From assembly GCF_028421645.1 (NCBI RefSeq), contig NZ_CP116888.1, positions 62,001-126,000 on the forward strand: a stretch of 64,000 nt of DNA, given 5' to 3'. The stretch comes from Aneurinibacillus sp. Ricciae_BoGa-3 (lineage in GTDB: Bacteria > Bacillota > Bacilli > Aneurinibacillales > Aneurinibacillaceae). The notes below the pieces were generated by a model. That model saw only the letters and a program-made list of their open reading frames with translations. It was not told the origin of the DNA and made no database searches. Below, piece by piece: positions 57,323-64,000 of the stretch. Every line of letters starts with the position of its first letter. The stretch's first letter is position 1. A program made the translations under genes and the position numbers.

Positions 57323-57523
57323 TTAGGAAATCCTTAAACAATCCTCCACAGGAATCCAACAGGTTACGGCTCCACTATCCCACTGGATACGAATATCTGT
57401 ACAAAATCGGGTTTGCTGTACATCAATCACTTTTCCAGTGTCACCAAAAAGAAGCCCACTGTCTTCAAACCTTGTGGATATCAATTCACAAAAATCTCCC
57501 GTTTCCCATTGCTCAACTGTCAA
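57323..57523 (-). CDS. Small beta-rich protein (66 aa)
   Basis: Reads like an SH3-type fold (FGDTGKVIDVQQTRFCTDIR, then IQWDSGAVTCWIPVEDC). GGAGGGTGGAAGTTGAC precedes the start. Not recognised. Confidence 0.6.
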   Translation of the reverse strand: MTVEQWETGDFCELISTRFEDSGLLFGDTGKVIDVQQTRFCTDIRIQWDSGAVTCWIPVEDCLRIS

Positions 57524-57541
57524 CTTCCACCCTCCTTTTGT

Positions 57542-57823
57542 CTAGTTGATAGGTGTACCATCATCAAAAGATAACATATAAAAACCCAAGGATAACAACT
57601 GTTCTTGCTCGTACCATGCCATATTTTTACCAACCCATTCAGGTTTCTTTACTGCCAAGGCATACGCATCTAAAACAGGCTGTACTTCTTTGGCTTTCGC
57701 GACATCATCTGGAATGGTTACAACGATTCTTCGTTGATATTTTTTTGGTTTCGGTTTAGGTGCTCCAACAATTTCTTCTCCCCATTTCATTAAGGGGTGT
57801 TGGGATATTTGAACTTGTGCCAT
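57542..57823 (-). CDS. Unknown 93-aa protein
   Basis: KPKKYQRRIVVTIPDDVAKA suggests a basic linker and a small alpha/beta part. AGGAGAATTTTATC precedes the ATG. First gene of a tight run to 56624, driven by a class 1 promoter. Confidence 0.65.
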   Translation of the reverse strand: MAQVQISQHPLMKWGEEIVGAPKPKPKKYQRRIVVTIPDDVAKAKEVQPVLDAYALAVKKPEWVGKNMAWYEQEQLLSLGFYMLSFDDGTPIN

Positions 57824-57860
57824 GATAAAATTCTCCTGTCTCTTTTTTCTTATTGACTAT

Positions 57861-57901
57861 ATTCTATCACTTATTTTCGTTTTAGTAAATTTTATTTTAC
57901 A
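57861..57901 (-). promoter_or_regulatory. Class 1 palindromic promoter
   Basis: AGTAAA-N6-TTTACA (57884-57901); minus strand TTTACT-N17-TAGAAT (57861-57866), toward 57542-57823. The remainder of the 57,824-58,133 gap holds a terminator only. Confidence 0.75.
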
Positions 57902-57956
57902 TAGTCATATTAGGGTTATGTGACATAATAATTTTCGTGTGCCACGGACATATAAA

Positions 57957-57985
57957 AAAAGGAGACATTTTTGCCTCCTTTCACT
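57957..57985 (-). terminator. Terminator downstream of the methyltransferase
   Basis: AAAGGAGGC/GTCTCCTTT hairpin followed by TTTTTAT on the minus strand. Confidence 0.65.
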
Positions 57986-58133
57986 TCCTGTATATGATAA
58001 ACCGCTTATATAATAAAGTTGATACGCTATCAACTGAATATTCAATGTCATGTTCTACCTAATAAATGTAAAGGATATTCCTTTTTCCCTTGTGTGCCAT
58101 ACACGATTTTTTAAATGAAGGATAATGATTCCA

Positions 58134-59210
58134 TTAGGATTCTAACACAATATAACCGAAGGATTGTTTTCGCTTACTCGCTTGTTCTTTGAGTCGTGGA
58201 TAATAGATATTTGAGCAGATTTTGTTTTCATCATTTGTAATGAGAGTGAAGGTACGTGTGCCGCCATCTTCAGCGTTTAGTTCCATTAAGGCATGTCCTG
58301 TGGTTCCTGACCCTGCATAGAAATCCAATACCTTCGAATCTTTATTGGTGAATATCGAAATGATATTTTTAATGGTATTCAGATTTTTTACCGTATCAAA
58401 TCCGTAATTTTTCTTGCCGTTATAATCATTTACAATGTATTCCATCATGTTGGTATCCATGTAAATTTGTTCGGATGGTTGTACCCAATACTGTGCGGAA
58501 TTTTTATGTCGTCTGACAAACTCTAAGGGGTTTCCTGTGTGGTGGAGGTATTCTTCTTTGTAGCGTTCCCAATATTCTTTAATGGAGATTGGCTGTTTGT
58601 GGTTTTCATATTCTTTGTAGTTGTGTAAAGCTCGAAGACCTCGTTCTTTTGACCATTTCCATTGACCTTTATCTAATGTCAACCCATCGAGTACATACCG
58701 CATGGTTGGTCTATCGACAATCGATTTAAAAGAAGTCCAATACCCTTGTTTTCGTTGTTCAGAGGATTCTTTATAGGGATTCTTGTAGTAAAATTGGTCA
58801 CTCTTTTGATACACAACTAAAAATTCAAACGCTCGATTTAAGCGGCTTACCTTTTCAAATTGATTGTTTAGACTCTTAATGCCTCTTTTAATCACAAATG
58901 TATTGATATAATTATCTTCTCCAAAGACTTCATCCATGACCATTCTTAGAGAAGCGTATTCTTTATCATCGATATGAACCGCAATCGCTCCATCTGCTTT
59001 TAAGAGTCCATGCGCTTTTTCTAACCGTTCTTGAATGGAGGTAATCCATTGCAAGCGACTTAATCTATCGTTATATATAAAATCTTTATTCTCCGTTCGA
59101 TATGGTGGGTCAATGAGTATAAAATCATAACTCACCAATCCTTCCAATAATTTTAGTCCGTCTACGTTTTCTCCATTAATCAGTATATTTTTATCAAAAT
59201 CGATTAGCAC
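58134..59210 (-). CDS. Site-specific DNA methyltransferase (N4/N6, beta-class)
   Basis: 358 aa. The catalytic DPPY motif (residues 34-37) precedes the AdoMet-binding motif DFYAGSGTTGHA (296-307), the order of beta-class enzymes such as type III Mod subunits. The central recognition region (about 110-280) is unique. No restriction subunit is adjacent, so it is an orphan that probably masks or marks the element's DNA. GGAGATGATAGTTTG precedes the start. Confidence 0.85.
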   Translation of the reverse strand: MLIDFDKNILINGENVDGLKLLEGLVSYDFILIDPPYRTENKDFIYNDRLSRLQWITSIQERLEKAHGLLKADGAIAVHIDDKEYASLRMVMDEVFGEDNYINTFVIKRGIKSLNNQFEKVSRLNRAFEFLVVYQKSDQFYYKNPYKESSEQRKQGYWTSFKSIVDRPTMRYVLDGLTLDKGQWKWSKERGLRALHNYKEYENHKQPISIKEYWERYKEEYLHHTGNPLEFVRRHKNSAQYWVQPSEQIYMDTNMMEYIVNDYNGKKNYGFDTVKNLNTIKNIISIFTNKDSKVLDFYAGSGTTGHALMELNAEDGGTRTFTLITNDENKICSNIYYPRLKEQASKRKQSFGYIVLES

Positions 59211-59233
59211 AAACTATCATCTCCTTTCGTCCA

Positions 59234-59247
59234 TTGACTATTGTCTA
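59234..59247. repeat. TTGACTATTGTCTA palindrome-like site
   Basis: Identical 14-mer to 15987-16000 (opposite orientation). It lies between the methyltransferase promoter and its start, a plausible operator. Confidence 0.45.
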
Positions 59248-59254
59248 TGGATAA

Positions 59255-59283
59255 AGTATAAGAAAATAGGAAAGAGCTTTCAA
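59255..59283 (-). promoter_or_regulatory. Methyltransferase promoter
   Basis: Minus strand TTGAAA (59278-59283), N17, TATACT (59255-59260), 45 bases upstream of the gene. Confidence 0.7.
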
Positions 59284-59357
59284 TTTGTTATTGGAAGAAG
59301 TAAGTTCGACAGACTTAAACCTTGTGAGAATGGAAAAACATTCCCTGTTATGCGCAA

Positions 59358-59386
59358 AAAAAGAGCCACACTTTACGATGGCTCCC
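59358..59386 (-). terminator. Terminator after radA
   Basis: GAGCCA/TGGCTC hairpin then seven T on the minus strand, just after the RadA stop. Confidence 0.8.
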
Positions 59387-59395
59387 GCAATATTC

Positions 59396-60814
59396 TTATG
59401 CTTGTTTTCGTGGTTTCTTTTCTATGAGACCATAAATGGCTTTGATGGTTTCATGAAGAGAAGGAACTTCAATCACCTCAACATGTTTCCTCGCAACAGG
59501 GCTTTTCATATTTCCCTTTGGTATATACATCCTTTTAAATCCCATTCTGTCCACTTCTTTAATCCTTGCTTCTACATTTGGCACTTTCTTAATTTCTCCT
59601 GTTAAGCCTACCTCTCCGACAAAGACTGTATCCGACGGAATAGCTCTGTTATAAACCGAAGAAACAATCGACATGATGACACCAAGGTTAACGGATGGTT
59701 CTGTGAGTTTTAATCCACCTGATACCATTACTGTCACGTTTTTATCATTACAGGAGATGCCACCACGCTGTTCGAGAATCTCAACAAGTATCGATAGTAT
59801 TTCCTTTTTAATACCAGTGGCTAATCTACTTGGGAAGCCGTAGAAAGACTTACTTGCTAAACTCTCGACTTCCACTACAATATTTCGGGTTCCTTCCTTC
59901 GTAATGGTTAAGGCAGTACCCGCCACAGGTTCCATGCGCTCTGTTATAAAAAACTTAGAGGGATTATCTATTGGAATGAGACCGTCTTCTTCCATTTGAA
60001 ACAGTCCTGTCTCTCCCGTATCCCCAAACCGATTCTTAACGGCTTTGAGTATACGAAGCTGTTCCGTTCTATCTCCTTCAAGATAAAGCACAACGTCTAC
60101 AGCGTGCTCAAGTGTCCGACTACCAGCTAACTCGTCTTCTTTGGTCATATGACCGACGCAGAAAAAACTTCTTGGCTTCTTACTGTCTTTTGCCATTTCA
60201 ATAACTTTTGCTGTACATTCATTCACTTGAGTAGGAGACCCTGGTCTCGACGGAACATCCTCTAAATACACAGTCTGAATGGAATCAATGATGACAATAG
60301 CGGGGTCAAATTCTTCAATATACTGTTCTATCTTGTTCATGGATGTTTCTGAAACGACATAAAGATTATCCGATATATTGTTTTTACATGTTCTATCGGC
60401 TCTAGTCTTGATTTGTGTATCACTTTCCTCCCCAGAACAATATAAAACCGTATACCCTTGTTCCGCTAATTCATTGGCGGTTTGAAGTAATAGTGTGGAT
60501 TTTCCCGTTCCTGGTGGTGCAGATAGGATAATCACGGAATCTCGTACAATGCCTCCACCTAGCACACGATTCAATTCCCCATTACTTGTCAGAATGCGGT
60601 CATTTTGACCTGTTTCTACCACTTTCAAGCGAACAGGTTTTTTGTTATTCCCTAATCCCTTTCGACTTCCCATTACCGAAGCCACCGATTTACTACTTTC
60701 TGCAGTAACTTCTTCAAGCGTATTCCACTTTCCGCAATCGTCACACTTTCCTTGCCATTTAGCATGGATATGCCCACACTCATTGCATTTAAATTGGGTT
60801 TTTACTTTTGCCAC
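59396..60814 (-). CDS. radA: DNA repair protein RadA (Sms)
   Basis: 472 aa, full-length RadA. N-terminal zinc finger CNEC/CDDC (10-13, 24-27), Walker A APPGTGKST (99-107), Walker B VIIDSIQT (174-181), the RadA-specific KNRFG (260-264) and a C-terminal Lon-like domain. RadA is a hexameric helicase that drives branch migration during recombination. GTG 60814 follows GAAGGAGGATATACA; the longer frame lacks a site. Chromosomes carry their own radA, so this is an extra copy. Confidence 0.92.
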   Translation of the reverse strand: MAKVKTQFKCNECGHIHAKWQGKCDDCGKWNTLEEVTAESSKSVASVMGSRKGLGNNKKPVRLKVVETGQNDRILTSNGELNRVLGGGIVRDSVIILSAPPGTGKSTLLLQTANELAEQGYTVLYCSGEESDTQIKTRADRTCKNNISDNLYVVSETSMNKIEQYIEEFDPAIVIIDSIQTVYLEDVPSRPGSPTQVNECTAKVIEMAKDSKKPRSFFCVGHMTKEDELAGSRTLEHAVDVVLYLEGDRTEQLRILKAVKNRFGDTGETGLFQMEEDGLIPIDNPSKFFITERMEPVAGTALTITKEGTRNIVVEVESLASKSFYGFPSRLATGIKKEILSILVEILEQRGGISCNDKNVTVMVSGGLKLTEPSVNLGVIMSIVSSVYNRAIPSDTVFVGEVGLTGEIKKVPNVEARIKEVDRMGFKRMYIPKGNMKSPVARKHVEVIEVPSLHETIKAIYGLIEKKPRKQA

Positions 60815-60877
60815 TGTATATCCTCCTTCAAATAGAAAAGAGAAAGCCAACCGCTTTCCCCTTTTATCCTGTATCTA

Positions 60878-61225
60878 TTATTCGTTGTTTTTGTTAGCAA
60901 GAAGCTCTTTGGCATCTTCGAAAAATTTTCGTTGTTCCTCTCCTAATTTATCGATATTCGCTTCTATCCAGACAATTTGTTTGGATGTGAATCCTTTTTT
61001 TAGTGAAATAAACAAATAGCTGGATACCACGCTGTAGCCGAAATAGGCATATTGTTCTTCTTCTTGGAGTCTATCGATATCCGTCATGATGCCACCAGAT
61101 GGATTCTTATTCAGTTCCTCTAATTTATCGTAAGCAAAGCCGTGGTGTTGACTATATCCACATGGGAAGAACTCGCCATCAGGTGACAGCCAACCAGACA
61201 AGCCTTTGTTTTGTGTTTGATTCAT
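60878..61225 (-). CDS. Unknown 115-aa protein
   Basis: GWLSPDGEFFPCGYSQHHGF is a motif also seen in other small phage/plasmid proteins (an autotransport-like SPDGxFxxCxxxxH start). The C-terminal half is helical. ATG 61225 follows AAAGGAAATAAAAAA. Not recognised. Confidence 0.65.
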   Translation of the reverse strand: MNQTQNKGLSGWLSPDGEFFPCGYSQHHGFAYDKLEELNKNPSGGIMTDIDRLQEEEQYAYFGYSVVSSYLFISLKKGFTSKQIVWIEANIDKLGEEQRKFFEDAKELLANKNNE

Positions 61226-61276
61226 TTTTTTATTTCCTTTCACTTGTTTTTATCTGGTAGGATGAAGAAAGCACAT

Positions 61277-61495
61277 TTAAGCATCTATTAATCCATTCTC
61301 AGACAACCAACGCTTTGCTTTATCCAAAATATCTTGTTCTGTTGGATGCGTTTTTGTGAATTTGAGAATCAATTCAGTCTCTCGACCTTTTCTCACAAAC
61401 GTAATGCTGGCAACAGACTTTAAAGGATTTGCTTTATTCCCAAAATCATCCCGATACTTTTTGCTGTCATATGGTTCGATAAAATTGATTCTCAC
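61277..61495 (-). CDS. Unknown 72-aa protein
   Basis: Small alpha/beta (INFIEPYDSKKYRDDFGNKA). GTG 61495 lies seven bases after GGGAGGG, which overlaps the end of the upstream gene region. Not recognised. Confidence 0.6.
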   Translation of the reverse strand: MRINFIEPYDSKKYRDDFGNKANPLKSVASITFVRKGRETELILKFTKTHPTEQDILDKAKRWLSENGLIDA

Positions 61496-61518
61496 TCCGT
61501 CACCCTCCCAACGGTTAT

Positions 61519-61908
61519 TTATTTGCCGTACCACATATAGGCGGGGGTAATGGCTAAAAACGCATAGTGGTCTTCATTTACATGTCCCCAATCTTCGGTG
61601 TACACTCGCCATCCCTTAGCATTGCTTCCATCGTGGTTTAAATTTTTATCCCATTTATCTAGTTCAATGATTTCTGCCTTTTCACTCATAAGAAACGCTT
61701 TTACAGTTGGGAAGATTTGTTCCCCATCCATCGGAGCAACCAAAGCAGTCGAACCCGTTACATTTTCACTCCAATACAGGACAAGACCTTTTTTCTTATC
61801 AATCCGAAACGCTCTGGCTTTCTTTCCTGATAGTTTAAATGCGAGTTTGAGAACCGATGCCAAGTCATCCCAATCTCTTCCGTTTACATTAAATACTTGA
61901 TTATCCAT
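61519..61908 (-). CDS. Unknown 129-aa protein
   Basis: Alpha/beta with two Trp-rich stretches (NGRDWDDLASVLKLAFKLSG; YTEDWGHVNEDHYAFLA). AGGTCTAAAAAAAGAG gives a weak site. Not recognised. Confidence 0.65.
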   Translation of the reverse strand: MDNQVFNVNGRDWDDLASVLKLAFKLSGKKARAFRIDKKKGLVLYWSENVTGSTALVAPMDGEQIFPTVKAFLMSEKAEIIELDKWDKNLNHDGSNAKGWRVYTEDWGHVNEDHYAFLAITPAYMWYGK

Positions 61909-61923
61909 CTCTTTTTTTAGACC

Positions 61924-62568
61924 TCACACATAATCCAAAGATTTATCTCTGTCTTTTATTAGCCTGTATTCTTTGTTTCCCATTGCTTCATCCCATTGCC
62001 CAAACTCAACGTCAGTCCCACAAGCATCACAGTAATCTAAGAGAGTACCATCAAGCAATTCATCGATTTTATCTTGATTTTTCGTTTGAATGGCTTCCTT
62101 AATTTTATTGAATTCCGCCAACGTGAGTTTTGAAGTCAATCGTTCATCATTGTGATACGGACAGGTAAGGTAATAGACTTCTTCGATAATCCCTTTCTCA
62201 ACTAAGAAAGACTGAAGTTTGTCCGTATCCTTCACAAATCTCCAAAAATTATACACGATATTTCCTTTACGAACGGACACAAGATAATCGTCGAGTTGAA
62301 TTTTCTTTTGTTCCGACATAAAATCAATGTCCCGAAGGTCTGGATAGTGATGAACGCCCAAAAGCTCTGGATATTCTTCTTGTTTCATTGCCTCCACCAT
62401 TTGCCCAATTTCATACCCAAGAGAACGTAAATTTATCGCATAGAGTTGGGTGTGTAATGCCTTTAATACTTGGCGAGGCATCGTTGATTTAAGTTCTTCC
62501 AAATTAACACTTGTTAAATAGTTAGCAAATTCTTCATACTTTTTTATGATTTCTTCCTGTTTTGACAT
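61924..62568 (-). CDS. Unknown 214-aa protein with two-Cys C-terminal motif
   Basis: Helical protein with TCPYHNDERLTSKLTLAEFN and LDYCDACGTDVEFGQWD, a possible zinc site formed by CxxxH and CxxC. AAGGAGTGAAATAGC precedes the ATG. Not recognised. Confidence 0.65.
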   Translation of the reverse strand: MSKQEEIIKKYEEFANYLTSVNLEELKSTMPRQVLKALHTQLYAINLRSLGYEIGQMVEAMKQEEYPELLGVHHYPDLRDIDFMSEQKKIQLDDYLVSVRKGNIVYNFWRFVKDTDKLQSFLVEKGIIEEVYYLTCPYHNDERLTSKLTLAEFNKIKEAIQTKNQDKIDELLDGTLLDYCDACGTDVEFGQWDEAMGNKEYRLIKDRDKSLDYV

Positions 62569-62574
62569 GCTATT

Positions 62575-62751
62575 TCACTCCTTATTCTTACTTTGTATGT
62601 ATGGATTTAGTTGTTCCTTTTGATAGGTCTCATACATTTTTAAACGGTCATCGTTGGATAATTGGGCAAATACACTTTCTTCTTGCAACCTTTCTTTTTC
62701 CCACGCTTTAAAGTCGGACTCCCACATGTTTTGGATAGATAAATCGTTCAT
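62575..62751 (-). CDS. Small acidic/basic helical protein (58 aa)
   Basis: MNDLSIQNMWESDFKAWEKE...; an upstream TTG directly after AAAGG is the alternative start. Resembles other small Trp/Glu-rich proteins in this window (e.g. 63156-63284). Not recognised. Confidence 0.5.
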   Translation of the reverse strand: MNDLSIQNMWESDFKAWEKERLQEESVFAQLSNDDRLKMYETYQKEQLNPYIQSKNKE

Positions 62752-62785
62752 AGGATTGCTTCTCAACCTTTACACACCTTTCGTG

Positions 62786-62962
62786 TTACTTGAAATTGCT
62801 TTTTTCCAATTCATCTTCGTCATAAGCACCTTCGCTAAAGTACGCACAATTGTTGGCGGTTTTTTCTTCATCAAGAATTGCCATGATTCGGTAATCGTAC
62901 ATACAGCAACAACCGTCGTAAAACTTACAAAGACTACAGCTTTTATTCACTTCTCCTGTCAT
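62786..62962 (-). CDS. Small Cys-rich protein (58 aa)
   Basis: CSLCKFYDGCCCMYDYR plus a later Cys gives a dense metal-binding-like cluster (CxxC...CCC). GGGGGAAATGTAA precedes the ATG, which abuts the previous gene's stop. Likely zinc-binding; function unknown. Confidence 0.6.
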   Translation of the reverse strand: MTGEVNKSCSLCKFYDGCCCMYDYRIMAILDEEKTANNCAYFSEGAYDEDELEKSNFK

Positions 62963-63139
62963 TTACATTTCCCCCTGTGTATTGGTGTCACTTTCAAAAA
63001 AACCATCAACACCCTTGTGTTTATCACACGCTTGAACAGGAGTTGGTACATCCTTGCCTGTCTCTTTGTGTCTCGCAAAAACCAATCCAGTTGTCGTTGC
63101 TTCGTTTTCGCAATTCTTATAGCAACATTTTGTGTTCAT
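62963..63139 (-). CDS. Small zinc-finger-like protein (58 aa)
   Basis: CCYKNCENEATTTGLVFARH then CDKHKG: two Cys pairs and His, a single zinc module like those in 43708-44109. ATG 63139 follows TGGGAGGACTTTAAG; the longer frame overlaps the upstream gene. Not recognised. Confidence 0.6.
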   Translation of the reverse strand: MNTKCCYKNCENEATTTGLVFARHKETGKDVPTPVQACDKHKGVDGFFESDTNTQGEM

Positions 63140-63155
63140 CTTAAAGTCCTCCCAT

Positions 63156-63284
63156 TTATTTGTTTTGTTTTTTGTACTGTTTATATTGTTCAAATCGCTC
63201 GTGAGGCGATAACTTATGAAATTCTTCATCCATGCACAACATGTGCATTTCCCATTTTTGATATTCTAAATACTCGTAAGACAT
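63156..63284 (-). CDS. Small helical protein (42 aa)
   Basis: MSYEYLEYQKWEMHMLCMDE, then LSPHERFEQYKQYKKQNK. GAAAGGAGAACCC precedes the ATG. Driven by a class 1 promoter and heading a run of tiny Cys/charged genes. Confidence 0.6.
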   Translation of the reverse strand: MSYEYLEYQKWEMHMLCMDEEFHKLSPHERFEQYKQYKKQNK

Positions 63285-63310
63285 GGGTTCTCCTTTCTTA
63301 TTTACTAATC

Positions 63311-63351
63311 ATTATATTGTAAATATATATTTATGTAAATAATTTTTTACA
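63311..63351 (-). promoter_or_regulatory. Class 1 palindromic promoter
   Basis: TGTAAA-N6-TTTACA (63334-63351); minus strand TTTACA-N17-TATAAT (63311-63316). An outer inverted repeat ATTGTAAA (63317-63324) / TTTTACAAT (63352-63360) is nested around it. Confidence 0.8.
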
Positions 63352-63404
63352 TTTTACAATAAAAGAAATATATCTCCTGTTGTTTTTTACCTAACTCGTT
63401 GAAC

Positions 63405-63449
63405 AAAAAAAGAGAGGGCGTTCTCAATGGCTGAGTGTGCCTTCTCTTC
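63405..63449 (-). terminator. Terminator after 63451-63654
   Basis: AGAG..GGC pairs with GCC.CTCT on the minus strand and is followed by seven T. Confidence 0.6.
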
Positions 63450-63450
63450 C

Positions 63451-63654
63451 TTATTCCTCTGAATTATCTTCTTCGGCAATAATGTACATAAAGTTAATAT
63501 TGTGCTTTTGCAAGGCTAAAATTCTCCGTTCGGTTAGCACTTCGCCTTTGCTTAACAGCTTAAGCTCTTTGTCTTTATATACATCCTCCGCTAAAATACT
63601 ATTTACATATTGTTTATGGACGGGTACTCGTAATTTGTTATTCTCTTGCATCAC
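63451..63654 (-). CDS. Unknown 67-aa protein
   Basis: The part KGEVLTERRILALQKHNINF with a preceding AEDVYKDKE resembles the small N-terminal domain found before HD-GYP and similar signalling modules, but nothing else of those is present. AGAGGAGTGAACAA precedes GTG/ATG. Tentative. Confidence 0.5.
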   Translation of the reverse strand: MMQENNKLRVPVHKQYVNSILAEDVYKDKELKLLSKGEVLTERRILALQKHNINFMYIIAEEDNSEE

Positions 63655-63745
63655 TTGTTCACTCCTCTTTCGTTTTTATTATTGTATGTAACTGTTTAAT
63701 GATGATAACGATAAGAGTGTTTGAGTGTGTTTTAGCTAAGTTTTA

Positions 63746-63781
63746 ACAAAAAAATAGAGCCTCCTTGGGAAGCTCCGTCTT
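63746..63781 (-). terminator. Terminator after 63786-63974
   Basis: GGAGC/GCTCC-containing hairpin followed by seven T on the minus strand. Confidence 0.6.
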
Positions 63782-63785
63782 TCTT

Positions 63786-63974
63786 TTATGCTCCTAACTC
63801 ATGAACCTCAATGACATCCTTCAAAAAATCTTCTCCATCCAATTTCACAAAACTTTGGAGATTGGAGAGAAAGTACACGAAAATTCCAGACATATCGTTT
63901 TTTCGTGTCACAATATTAATTTTCCCATGTCCATACGTTTTGGTTACGATATGTTTGCGCTCCCATTGGCACAA
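63786..63974 (-). CDS. Unknown 62-aa protein near the window edge
   Basis: Soluble (HIVTKTYGHGKINIVTRKND). The frame is closed by a stop three codons upstream of the TTG start, and the ribosome site is weak, so the start is uncertain or the gene is frameshifted. Not recognised. Confidence 0.45.
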   Translation of the reverse strand: MCQWERKHIVTKTYGHGKINIVTRKNDMSGIFVYFLSNLQSFVKLDGEDFLKDVIEVHELGA

Positions 63975-64000
63975 TTTTATTCAAAAGATTTCTTTCTACA

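Noticed and set aside
61598..61900. Plus-strand 100-codon frame
   Set aside because: Antisense shadow of 61519-61908; no start signal.
63301..63360. Repeated TTTAC/GTAAA sequences as replication iterons
   Set aside because: They are single palindromes placed at fixed distance from -10 boxes rather than tandem direct repeats, so promoter operators explain them better.

Overview
The window looks like part of a large accessory replicon (megaplasmid or plasmid-prophage) of a low-GC Firmicute, most likely Bacillaceae and plausibly the Bacillus cereus group. The grounds are AT-rich DNA, strong GGAGG ribosome-binding sites with frequent GTG/TTG starts, a Gram-positive exosortase G (XrtG) locus, and about 120 mostly small, mostly unrecognised genes. 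I saw no rRNA, tRNA, CRISPR array, replication initiator, relaxase or core-metabolism gene. The species is an inference; no replicon-typing gene lies in the window.

Layout. 0-6 kb: a partial M50 membrane protease, small unknowns, a VirD4/TraG-like coupling ATPase and a tyrosine recombinase followed by palindromes. 6-19 kb: a decayed gene, a variant uracil-DNA glycosylase, small membrane and secreted proteins, an MmcB-like PD-(D/E)XK protein, a run of tiny membrane proteins, a possible antisense RNA and a metallophosphoesterase. 19-32 kb: two paralogous R-S-E type ADP-ribosyltransferase-like genes, a possible third ART-like gene (frameshifted), an XRE regulator, a solo DUF262/ParB-like protein and a 535-aa coiled-coil protein with a DUF2325-like C-terminus. 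32-38 kb: a protein resembling an HNH homing endonuclease that has lost its nuclease residues, and an orphan IS200/IS605 omegaRNA-like element. 38.4-41.8 kb: a compact XrtG locus (pterin-synthase-related protein, one C-terminally sorted substrate, XrtG, XrtG-type glycosyltransferase). 44-50.5 kb: a FliL-like protein and a TerC / membrane protein / AIM24 / TerD / TerD stress module. 50.6-64 kb: many small minus-strand genes in tight runs, an orphan beta-class DNA methyltransferase, RadA, and small Cys-rich proteins.

Regulation. The strongest hidden signal is a shared promoter architecture. Ten intergenic sites carry an 18-bp inverted repeat NGTAAA-N6-TTTACN. In nine of them the downstream half-site is itself the -35 hexamer, exactly 17 bp from a -10 box, pointing at the adjacent gene. 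This looks like an element-wide regulon under one dimeric regulator. A second class shares TTGACTATAAAC around the -35.

Integrity. At least eight genes are split by single-base frame changes, several in A/T homopolymers, two of them exactly at A AAA AAG. Indel error in the assembly, true decay, or programmed -1 frameshifting are all possible. Where a start differs from the longest open frame, I chose the codon with a well-spaced Shine-Dalgarno sequence and say so.
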